From positions 45,001 to 70,000 of the forward strand of contig NW_026729311.1 of assembly GCF_030272615.1 (NCBI RefSeq): 25,000 nucleotides of DNA. Direction: 5' to 3'. Source of the stretch: Cryptomeria japonica. Its lineage: Eukaryota > Streptophyta > Pinopsida > Cupressales > Cupressaceae. The translations under genes and the position numbers were made by a program. Positions 9,589-18,160 of the stretch are shown piece by piece (position 1 is the first letter of the stretch; each line of letters opens with the position of its first letter). The notes beneath the pieces are model-generated. The model had not been told where the DNA came from. It was given only the letters and a program-made list of their open reading frames with translations, and did not search any database.

Positions 9589-9636
9589 ACCTCCCCTATA
9601 TAAGCTATTTGTCTGATTCTCATACATGTGTAGCCT
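9589..9636 (-). promoter_or_regulatory. Pol I-like spacer promoter 11
   Basis: TATATAGGGG lies at 9602-9593, minus strand, 157 bp from promoter 10. Confidence 0.57.
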
Positions 9637-9808
9637 GCAACAACGATTAGGACATCCACCCCAACTTCTGAATTCGTCTGCGTTGACCGCACCAAAGGTG
9701 CACGCCTTGGTGCTCACCAAAATCCGACTTCCGACTTCTTCTGCTATGCGGGGTCTTTGAGGTTGGCGCAGTGCGCACAACCAGGGGAGTCAACCCACCG
9801 AATGCAAC

Positions 9809-9856
9809 ACCTCCCCTATATAAGCTATTTGTCTGATTCTCATACATGCGTAGACT
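9809..9856 (-). promoter_or_regulatory. Pol I-like spacer promoter 12
   Basis: TATATAGGGG lies at 9822-9813, minus strand. It follows the one unit enlarged to 220 bp. Confidence 0.57.
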
Positions 9857-9965
9857 GCAGCAATGATTAGGACATCCACCCCAACTTTTGACTTCTTAAA
9901 CAAGACAGGGTCTTTGAAGTTGGTGCAGTGCACACAACCAGGGGAGTCGACCCATCAAACGCAAC

Positions 9966-10013
9966 ACCTCCCCTATATAAAGCTATTTGTCCGATTCTCA
10001 TACGTGTAGTCTG
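9966..10013 (-). promoter_or_regulatory. Pol I-like spacer promoter 13 (variant)
   Basis: TATATAGGGG lies at 9979-9970, minus strand. One extra base precedes the TATA block (GCTTTATATAGGGG instead of GCTTATATAGGGG), which shifts the upstream element by 1 nt. This is the promoter furthest from the inferred 18S gene. Confidence 0.5.
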
Positions 10014-10060
10014 CAGCAGCGATTAGGACATCGACCCCAACTTCCGAATTCGTTTGCATT

Positions 10061-10250
10061 GACCGCACCAAAGGTGCACGCCTTGGTGTGCACCCTGGAG
10101 TGCACTTTGGTGCTCACCTCGGTGCACACTTTGGTGTGCACCTCGGTGTGCACCAAAGGTGCGCACCTTGGAGCGCACCAAAGGTGTACACTTTGGAGCG
10201 CACCACATAGGGTCTTTGAGAGGTTGGCGCAGTGCGCACACCAAGGTGGG
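10061..10250. repeat. GTGCAC-rich junction with truncated promoter unit
   Basis: From about 10061 to 10205 the sequence is a run of short imperfect units such as CTTTGGTGTGCACCTCGGTG, about 20 bp each and rich in GTGCAC/GTGCGCAC palindromes. At about 10208-10245 it returns to GGGTCTTTGAGAGGTTGGCG and GTGCGCACACC, the start of another promoter unit. That unit is cut off before the promoter and passes directly into the G-rich minisatellite, marking a recombination breakpoint. Confidence 0.7.
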
Positions 10251-10951
10251 TGTTGAGGTGCGTGCCGAGGTGGGTGGGTGCTAGGGTGCGCTCCATGGTG
10301 GGTGCCAGGGTGGGTGCGTGCTAGGGTGGATTCCAAAGAGGGTCATAGGGTGGGTGCCAAGGTGGGTTGGTGATATAGTGGGTTCAAAGGTGGGTACTAG
10401 GGTGGGTTCCAAGGTGGGTCACAAGTTGGGTGCCAGGATGCGTGGGTGTTAGGTTGGGTGCCAAGGTGGGCTCCTGCGTGGGTGGGTGCTAGGGTGGGTT
10501 TCAAGGTGGACGCGAGGGCGGGTGCCAAGGTGGGTAACAAGTTGGGTGTTAGGATGGGTGAGTGCTAGAGTGGGTGCCAAGGTGGGTGGGTGCTAAGGTG
10601 GATGCCAAGGTGGTTCACAGGGTGGGTGGGTTCTAGGGTGAGTTCCAAGGTGGGTCACAGGTTCAGTGCTAGGGTGGGTGTCAAGGCGGGTGTCGAGGTG
10701 CCTGGGTGCTAGGGTGTGGATGCCAATGTGGGTCATAGGGTGGGTACTAGGGTGGGCTGCAATGTGGGTGCCAAGGTGGGTAACATGCTCGGTGGGTTCT
10801 AAATTGGGTGCCAGGGTGGGTGTGCACCCACCTTGCCCGAGGTGGGTGCCAAGGTGCCAGTGTGGGTGGGTGCTAAGGTGGATGCCAAGGTGGGTGAGAA
10901 GGTGGGTGATAGGTTGAGTGGTAGGATGGGTGGGTGCCAAGATGGGTCACA

Positions 10952-10970
10952 GGGTGGGTGCAAGGGTGGG
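10952..10970 (+). other. G-quadruplex motif
   Basis: Four runs of three G are separated by loops of 1, 5 and 1 nt, meeting the usual G3N1-7 pattern on the + strand. Confidence 0.6.
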
Positions 10971-11461
10971 TAGGTGCTAGGGTTGGTGTCAGGGTGGGTG
11001 GGTGCTAGGTTGGGTTCCAAGGTGGGTGCGAGGGTGAGTGTCAAGGTGGGTCACAGGTTAGGTGCTAGGATGGGTGAGTGCTAGGGTGCAAAGGTGCCAG
11101 GGTGGGTGCTAGGATGGGTCGATGCTAGGGTGAGTGGCAAGGTGGGTCCACAAGTGTCAAGGTGGGTGCCGAGGTGGGTGCCAAGTCGGCGACTGCTATG
11201 GTGGATGCCAAGGTGGGTCACGGGGTGGGTGCCAAGTTGCTAGGTTGGGTTCCAAGGTGGGTGCCAACGTGGGTGCTAGGGTGCGTGGGTTAAAGGGTGT
11301 GTCACAACGTGGGTGCCAGGATGGGTGCGCACCCACACTGGCCAAGACGGGTGCGGGTGCAAGGTTGGGTTCCAAGCCCGGTCACAGGCTGGGTGCTAGG
11401 ATGGGTGGGTGCCAAGGTGGGCACCAGGGTGGGTGCACCCACCCTGGCCAAGGTGGGTCAC

Positions 11462-11493
11462 GGGGTGGGTCCTAGGGTGGGTAACGGGGTGGG
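11462..11493 (+). other. six-tract G-quadruplex motif
   Basis: Six G-runs of three or four are separated by 1, 5, 1, 4 and 1 nt. This is the strongest quadruplex-forming segment I found. It is repeated at 19387-19418 in the second large unit. Confidence 0.65.
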
Positions 11494-11930
11494 TACTAAG
11501 GTGCGTGCCAAGGTGGGTCATAGGGTGGGTGCCAAGGTGGGCACCAGGGTGGGTGTGCACCAACCCTAGCCAGGGTAGGTCACGGGGTGGTTGTCGGGGT
11601 GGGCGTCAAGGAGCCAAGGTGGGTGGCAAGTAGCCAAGTTGCGTGCCAAGGTGGGTGTCGGGGTGGGTGCCAAGGATCCAAGGTGGGTGCCAAGGAACCA
11701 AGGTGGGTGTCTGGGTGGGTGCCGAGGTGGGAGCCAGGGTGGGTCCCAAGGTGAGTGCAAAGGTGGGTGCCAGGGTCAAGGTGAGTGCCAATGTGGGTTC
11801 CAAGGTGCCAGGGTCAGGGTGAGTGCCAATGTGGGTTCAAAGGTGCTAAGTTGGGTGCGAGGTTGGGTGCGAGGGTGGGTGGGTGCCAAGGTGTGCTAGG
11901 TGGAAGCCCGGGTGGGTCGGCATCCCATGG

Positions 11931-12295
11931 GTGTCGAGTTGGGTGCCTGATGGGTGCTTCTTGTCAAGTTTTAGTCGTCGGGACTCATTTCGAGCCTTAG
12001 AGGTCGTTTCTTGTCCGGTTGCCCTGTCTTCGACCTGGGAACCCAATTTTGGTCCTCGGGTCCCATTTTTTTTTGTCTCGCATCCCACTTTTGGCCTGTG
12101 GCCTTTTCGGGGTCGATTCTCGTTTTGGGCATCAGAGCATGTTTCTTCTCCTAAAACCCAATATTTGTTTATTAAGTCTCGGAACACATTTTTGTTCTCG
12201 TGGACCCATCATGGGTCTTGGAACGCATTTGTGGTCCTTGGGTCCCATTTTGCATCCCGAAACTTGTGTTTTGGTGCTTGATCCCTATTTTGGGT
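11931..12295. other. T-rich low-copy stretch upstream of 5S copy 1
   Basis: This stretch is T-rich on the + strand, unlike its GC-rich surroundings, with degenerate echoes of TGGGTCCCATTTT (about 12057, 12239) and TCTCGGAACACATTT/TCTTGGAACGCATTT. It looks like an old, decayed ~35-bp repeat. No gene is supported. Its copy is at 19856-20220. Confidence 0.6.
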
Positions 12296-12659
12296 GCCCA
12301 CCTTGCACCAAGTGCGCACCCGGGGCAAACCGAGCGCCTTGGTGCACCGGGGCAAGATCGAGCGTGCACCCGAGGCGCCCCGAACATGCACCAAGGTGCA
12401 CTCGGCCCACATGTGAGCGCAGGTCGTTGCGCCCGAGGTGGTGTGTGGGCACCGCGTTGCAGACGGGACACTGCACGCACACGACGCCCCCTCCAGGTGC
12501 ACGCACGTAGGCCGGGCCGGGTGCACACCCGACGCCCTAGCAAGGTGCGCGCACCCGGGCAGGGCTCACACTTGGCGAACGGGGCGCACTTCGCGAGGGA
12601 GGGTGTGCACCTCGACGGGGGTGGGTGGCCGGGGTGGATTCGCACGTGGGTCGCGGTTT
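12296..12659. other. GC-rich 5' flank of 5S copy 1
   Basis: This is a GC-rich spacer containing GTGCGCACCCGGGGCAAACC (about 12310), the same phrase that recurs throughout the nested repeats downstream of the 5S gene. The 5S gene is therefore embedded within one family of spacer DNA. Open frames occur on both strands and are not convincing. Confidence 0.6.
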
Positions 12660-12689
12660 GCTAAGTACACACTGCGACAAGCTCATAAC
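12660..12689 (+). promoter_or_regulatory. 5' upstream element of 5S copy 1
   Basis: A TAAGTA at 12662-12667 falls at −28 to −23, where plant 5S genes carry a TATA-like element, and a C is at −1 (12689), the usual base. GC doublets lie at −16 and −9. The main Pol III control region is internal to the gene. Confidence 0.55.
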
Positions 12690-12809
12690 GGGTGCGATCA
12701 TACCAGCATTAGTGCACCGGATCCCATCAGAACTCCGCAGTTAAGCGCGCTTGGGCCGGAGTAGTACTGGGATGGGTGACCTCCCGGGAAGTCCCGGTGT
12801 TGCACCCTT
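12690..12809 (+). rRNA. 5S ribosomal RNA, copy 1
   Basis: This is a complete 5S rRNA gene of about 120 nt. It starts GGGTGCGATCATACC and ends GTTGCACCC, and the ends form helix I (GGGTGC with GCACCC). The internal Pol III control region is intact: box A AGTTAAGCGCGCTTGGGC at 12739-12756 (gene positions 50-67), the intermediate segment with GAGTAGTACTGGG, and box C GGATGGGTGACCTCCCGGG near positions 79-97. The overall sequence is the gymnosperm type as I remember it. Position 19 is A where copy 2 has G; in helix II it would face C59, leaving an A·C mismatch. The gene is on the + strand, opposite to the inferred 35S promoters. The exact 3' end within the T run is uncertain. Confidence 0.97.
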
Positions 12810-12820
12810 TTTTAGTTTTT
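12808..12820 (+). terminator. Pol III terminator of 5S copy 1
   Basis: A run of six T (12808-12813) follows the CACCC end directly, with a second T5 run at 12816-12820 as backup. T runs of four or more terminate RNA polymerase III. Confidence 0.85.
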
Positions 12821-13244
12821 CGCCGGGCGTCGCAATGCTATTTGAATAAACCTTTTGCCCGTTTGCGTTCTCGTCGGGGCCGGGCCGGGCCGGGGTGCGC
12901 TGCCCGCACTACCGCGCGCGCGGGGGCGACACCGAGCGCGCACCCGAGGCGCCCCGAGCACACAGGCCACGGTGCAACCCGGGCGTTGTGCGCGCACCCC
13001 GGTGCGCCCGAGGTGCTGCGCGCGCACCCAGGTGAAATCGGTGTGCACCTCGGCCAGTGCGCGCTCGGTCGAGTCGCGCACGTTGGCCAAGGTGCACGGT
13101 GATGTTTCTTACTCTAAGGTTCCGCACCAGACGCCCGGGACAGGTGAGCGAAGCTGGGCGGGGCCGGGTGCGCGGCCGGGGCAGGTGCACGCAGCTGGAG
13201 AGAGCTTTGGAGCACACTTCGGAGCGCACCAATGATGCGCTCCA
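12821..13244. other. GC-rich 3' flank of 5S copy 1
   Basis: GC-rich spacer with GCCGGGCCGGGCCGGGG (about 12879-12895) and GCGCGCGCGG (about 12913). It carries no gene I can support. The phrase CCCGAGGCGCCCCGAG/A occurs on both sides of the 5S gene (about 12370 and 12950), suggesting a local duplication around the gene. Confidence 0.5.
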
Positions 13245-15010
13245 TTCAAAAGTTTCCTGAAAAGGCAAAAAAAGTTGAGATTATAGAATTTCCCACTTGA
13301 GAGATTGTAAAAAAAAAAAATTTAAAATGAAGGAAACGCGGGTGCCAAGGTGTGCGCAGCCCAGCCAAGGTGTGCGCACCAAGGCGCCCACCCTGGCGAA
13401 GGTGCACGCAAGGTGCGCACCCGAGGCAAACCGGACAATTAACCCAACTTTCGACTTCGCGCGCACCTTGGAGCGCACTTCGGAGCGCTCCTTGGTGCGC
13501 ACCAATCTTGGGCACCTCGGAGTGCACCATGGCGCCCACCAAGGTGCGCACCCGGGGCAAACCGAGCTCCGACTTCGTGCGCACCTTGGAGCGCACGAAA
13601 GGTGCGCACCATGGCGCCCACCAAGGTGCGCAGCCCAGCCAAGGCGTGCGCATCAAGGTGCGCACCCTGGCGAAGGTGCGCACCCGGGGCAAACCGAGCT
13701 CCGACTTCGTGCGCACCTTGGAGCGCACAAAAGGTGCGCAACCCAGCCAAGGTGTGCGCACCCCGGTCAAACCGAGCTCCGAATCGTGCGCACCAGAGGT
13801 GCACGCCATCGTGCGCACCTTGGAGCACACTTCGGAGCCCTCCTTGGTGCGCGCCGATGTTGCGCACCTCGGAGCGCACCCGGGGAAAACAATGCAATTA
13901 ACCCGACTTTCGACTTCGTGGGCACCTCGGAGCGCTCTCGGGTTCGCACCTCGGAGCACACCGAGGTGCGCACCTTTGATGCGCTGCCTTCACCAATTTC
14001 CAGAAAAGGCAAGAAAACATTGAGAAGGTGTGCGCACCGAGGTGCCCACCCTGGCGAAGGTGCACGCGAGGTGCGCACCCGGGGCAAACCGGGCTCCGAC
14101 TTCGTGCACGCCGCACCTTGGAGCACACTTCGGAGCGCTCCTTGGTGCGCACCAGGGCGCGCAACCCAGCCGAGGTGCCCACCCCGGCGAAGGTGCACGC
14201 GAGGTGCGCACCCGGGGCAAACCGGGCTCCGACTTCGTGCACGCCATGGTGCCCACCGCGGCGAAGGTGCACGCGAGGTGCGCACCCGGGGCAAACCGGG
14301 CTCCGACTTCGTGCACGCCGCACCTTGGAGCACACTTCGGAGCGCTCCTTGGTGCGCACCATGGTGCCCACCAGGGCGCGCAACCCCGCCGAAGGTGCAC
14401 GCGAGGTGCGCACCCGGGGCAAACCGGGCTCCGACTTCGTGCACGCCGCACCTTGGAGCACACTTCGGAGCGCTCCTTGGTGCGCACCATGGTGCCCACC
14501 AGGGCGCGCAACCCCGCCGAAGGTGCACGCGAGGTGCGCACCCGGGGCAAACCGGGCTCCGACTTCGTGCACGCCATGGTGCGCACCGCGGCGAAGGTGC
14601 GCACCCGGGGCAAACCGGGCTCCGACTTCGTGCACGCCGCACCTTGGAGCACACTTCGGAGCGCTCCTTGGTGCGCACCAGGGCGCGCAACCCAGCCGAG
14701 GTGCCCACCCCGGCGAAGGTGCACGCGAGGTGCGTACCCGGGGCAAACCGGGCTCCGACTTCGTGCACGCCGCACCTTGGAGCACACTTCGGAGCGCTCC
14801 TTGGTGCGCACCATGGTGCCCACCAGGCCGCGCAACCCAGCCAAGGTGTGCGCACCAAGGTGCACGCGAGGTGCGCACCCGGGGCAAACCGGGGTCCGAC
14901 TTCGTGCACGCCGCACCTTGGAGCACACATCGGGGCGCTCCCGGGTTCGCACCGGCGTTGCGCACCGTGGTGGGCACCTCGGAGCACACCAAGGTGGGCA
15001 GCGAGGTGCG

Positions 15011-17363
15011 CACCTTTGATGCGATGCCTTCACTAATTTCCATAAAAGGCAAAAAAAAAACGAGATTTTAAAATTTCCGTTTTGAAAGATAGTGAGAAAA
15101 AGGGAATGCTGGTGCCATCTTGAGCCCGCCCTGGTGCGCAGCCCAGCCAAGGTGTGCGCACCAAGGTGCCCACCCTGGCGAAGGTGCGCGCCCGGGCAAT
15201 TAACCCAACTTCCAACTTCGCGCAGCGCCAGGGTGGGAGCGCACCCAACAACCGGGCCTGGGAAGAGCCAATGCGAGAAACCCCACCAAACGCTCTGACA
15301 AAAAAAGAGGGGGCGCTCCAGTAACCCCGCTTCGGAGCGCACCCTGGGCAAACCCAGCCAAGGTGCCCACCCCGGCCAAGGTGCAGGCGAGGTGCGCACC
15401 CGGGGCAAACCGGGCTCCGACAACGTGCACGCCGCACCTTGGAGCACACTTCGTAGCGCTCCCGGGTGCGCACCTCAGAGCACACCAAGGTGGGCAGCGA
15501 GGTGCGCACCTTTGATGCGCTGCCTTCACTAATTTCCAGAAAAGGCAAAAAAAAAAGGAGATTTTAAAATTTCCGTTTTGAAAGATAGTGAAAAAAACGG
15601 AACGCGCGTGCCATCTTGAGCCCGCCCTGGTGCGCAGCCCAGGTAAGGTGCCCACCCTGGCAAAGGTGCGCACCCGGGCAATTAACCCTACTTCCGACTT
15701 CGTGCGCGCCAGGGTGGCAACCGGGCCTCGGAAGAGCCAATGCGAGAAACCCCACCAAACGCTCCGACAAAAAAAGAGGCGGCGCTCCAATAACCCCGCT
15801 TCGGAGCGCAGCCGGGGCAAACCCAGCCAAGGTGCCCACCCCGACGAAGGTGCACGCGAGGTGCGCACCCGGGGCAAACCGGGCTCCGACAACGTGCACG
15901 CAGCACCTTGGAGCACACTTCGAAGCACTCCCGGGTGCCCACCGGCGTTGCGCACCGTGGTGGGCAGCGAGGTGCGCACCTTTGATGCGCTGCCTTCACT
16001 AATTTCCAGAAAAAGGCAAAAAAAAATGAGATTTTAAAATTTCCGTTTTGAAAGATAGTGAAAAAAAAGGAACGCGGGTGCCATCTTGAGCCCGCCCTGG
16101 TGCGCAGCCCAGGCAAGGCATGCGCACCAAGGTGCCCACCCGAGGTGCACACCCGGGGCAAACCGGGCTCCGACTTCGTGCAGGCCGCACCTTGGAGCAC
16201 ACTTCGGAGCGCTCCTTGGTGCGCACCATGGTGCCCACCAGGGCGCGCAACCCAGCCAAGGTCTGCACACCAAGGTGCCCACCCCGGCGAAGGTGCACGC
16301 GAGGTGCGCACCCGGGGCAAACCGGGCTCCGACTTCGTGCACGCCATGGTGCCCACCGCGGCGAAGGTGCACGCGAGGTGCGCACCCGGGGCAAACCGGG
16401 CTCCGACTTCGTGCACGCCGCACCTTGGAGCACACTTCGGAGCGCTCCTTGGTGCGCACCATGGTGCCCACCAGGGCGCGCAACCCAGCCAAGGTGTGCG
16501 CACCAAGGTGCACGCGAGGTGCGCACCCGGGGCAAACCGGGGTCCGACTTCGTGCACGCCGCACCTTGGAGCACACATCGGAGCGCTCCCAGGTTCGCAC
16601 CAGCGTTGCGCACCTTTGATGCGCTGCCTTCACTAATTTCCAGAAAAGGCAAAAAAAAACGATATTTTAAAATTTCCGTTCTGAAAGATAGTGAAAAAAA
16701 CGGAACGCGGGTGCCATCTTGAGCCCTTCCTGGTGCGCAGCCCAGGCAAGTTGTGCGCACCAAGGTGCCCACCCTGGCGGAGGTGCGCGCCCGGGGCAAA
16801 CCGGGCTCCGACTTCGTGCACTGCATGGTGCCCACCAAGGCGCGCAACCCAGCCAAGGTGCCCACCGCAGCGAAGGTGCACGCGAGGTGCACACCCGGGG
16901 CAAACCGGGCTCCGACTTCGTGCACGCCGCACCTTGGAGCACACTTCAGAGCGCTCCTTGGTGCGCACCAGGGCGCGCAACCCAGCCGAGGTGCCCACCC
17001 CGGCGAAGGTGCACGCGAGGTGCGCACCCGGGGCAAACCGGGCTCCGACTTCGTGCACGCCATGGTGCCCACCGCGGCGAAGGTGCGCACCCGGGGCAAA
17101 CCGGGCTCCGACTTCGTGCACGCCGCACCTTGGAGCACACTTCGGAGCGCTCCTTGGTGCGCACCATGGTGCCCACCAGGCCGCGCAACCCAGCCAAGGT
17201 GTGCGCACCAAGGTGCACGCGAGGTGCGCACCCGGGGCAAACCGGGGTCCGACTTCGTGCACGCCGCACCTTGGAGCACACATCGGGGCGCTCCCGGGTT
17301 CGCACCGGCGTTGCGCACCGTGGTGGGCACCTCGGAGCACACCAAGGTGGGCAGCGAGGTGCG
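15011..17363. repeat. 2353-bp internal tandem duplication, left copy
   Basis: From 15011 the sequence aligns with 17364 onward at a +2353 offset. The four AT-rich elements at 15064, 15561, 16031 and 16664 correspond to 17418, 17913, 18382 and 18738. The left copy carries an extra A near 15236 that its relatives at 17571 and 23146 lack. Confidence 0.8.
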
Positions 17364-18160
17364 CACCTTTGATGCGATGCCTTCACTAATTTCCATAAAA
17401 GGCAAAAAAAAAACGAGATTTTAAAATTTCCGTTTTGAAAGATAGTGAGAAAAAGGGAATGCTGGTGCCATCTTGAGCCCGCCCTGGTGCGCAGCCCAGC
17501 CAAGGTTTGCGCACCAAGGTGCCCACCCTGGCGAAGGTGCGCGCCCGGGCAATTAACCCAACTTCCAACTTCGCGCGCGCCAGGGTGGGAGCGCACCCAA
17601 CAACCGGGCCTGGGAAGAGCCAATGCGAGAAACCCCACCAAACTCTCTGACAAAAAAAGAGGGGGCGCTCCAGTAACCCCGCTTCGGAGCGCACCCTGGG
17701 CAAACCCAGCCAAGGTGCCCACCCCGGCCAAGGTGCAGGCGAGGTGCGCACCCGGGGCAAACCGGGCTCCGACAACGTGCACGCCGCACCTTGGAGCACA
17801 CTTCGTAGCGCTCCCGGGTGCGCACCTCAGAGCACACCAAGGTGGGCAGCGAGGTGCGCACCTTTGATGCGCTGCCTTCACTAATTTCCAGAAAAGGCAA
17901 AAAAAAAAGGAGATTTTAAAATTTCCGTTTTGAAAGATAGTGAAAAAAACGGAACGCGCGTGCCATCTTGAGCCCGCCCTGGTGCGCAGCCCAGGTAAGG
18001 TGCCACCCTGGCAAAGGTGCGCACCCGGGCAATTAACCCTACTTCCGACTTCGTGCGCGCCAGGGTGGCAACCGGGCCTCGGAAGAGCCAATGCGAGAAA
18101 CCCCACCAAACGCTCCGACAAAAAAAGAGGCGGCGCTCCAATAACCCCGCTTCGGAGCGC
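15225..18160. repeat. CCAATGCGAGAAACC box, four copies in unit 1
   Basis: A segment of about 110 bp with CGGGCCTSGGAAGAGCCAATG, GAAACCCCACCAAACKCTC and GACAAAAAAAGAGG occurs at about 15268, 15737, 17620 and 18088, and at 23192 and 23661 in unit 2. It is present only in the two subunits following the first AT-rich elements, always in the same relative position, and absent from the other subunits. No gene is supported. Confidence 0.75.

Larger units (their letters stand above)
8991..10060 (-). repeat. 157-bp promoter-bearing tandem units
   Basis: Units contain GACATYGACCCCAACTT, GGTCTTTGAGGTTGG, CCAGGGGAGTCGACCCATC and a promoter. Promoters fall at 9122, 9279, 9436, 9593, 9813 and 9970, spaced 157, 157, 157, 220 and 157 bp. 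The 220-bp step contains a 63-bp segment with GCACCAAAGGTGCACGCC, comparable to part of the 311-bp unit. The 157-bp unit can be read as a 311-bp unit that lost the block between GACCCCAACTT and GACTTC. This links the two promoter clusters by descent. Confidence 0.88.
10251..11930 (+). repeat. G-rich minisatellite (GGTGGGTGCCAAGGTGGGT type)
   Basis: This is a highly degenerate short-period repeat of GGTGGGTGCCAAGGTGGGT and GGTGGGTGCTAGGGTGGGT modules. The + strand is strongly G-rich and C-poor. There is no stable period longer than roughly 20-30 bp and no gene. Several C-rich interruptions (near 10820, 11327, 11435 and 11560) read TGCACCCACC-like and are local inverted copies of the G-rich module. 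The segment from 11435 onward is duplicated at 19360. Confidence 0.85.

Noticed and set aside
5882-9979. TATATAAG on the + strand as Pol II TATA boxes or + strand Pol I starts
   Set aside because: The + strand reading TATATAAGCTATTT lacks the G run of the Pol I consensus, while the minus strand gives TATATAGGGGAGG. Conservation is also much longer on the right (minus-strand upstream) side.
6959-9979. CRISPR-like array of repeats and spacers
   Set aside because: The repeats are contiguous tandem units with homologous interiors, not short repeats separated by unique spacers, and the context is a plant nuclear rDNA spacer.
10251-11930. Interstitial telomeric repeat, because of many TAGGG occurrences
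   Set aside because: The plant telomere unit is TTTAGGG. Here TAGGG is part of GCTAGGGTGGGT modules with no regular 7-bp period.
13297-15036. 579-codon + strand open frame, with an identical one at 21222-22961, and minus-strand frames up to 662 codons (21915-23903)
   Set aside because: Several frames on both strands are open over the same DNA. The products are low-complexity Arg/Ala/Pro/Gly/His repeats from GC-rich modules, and there are no domains. This is stop-poor repeat DNA, not a gene.
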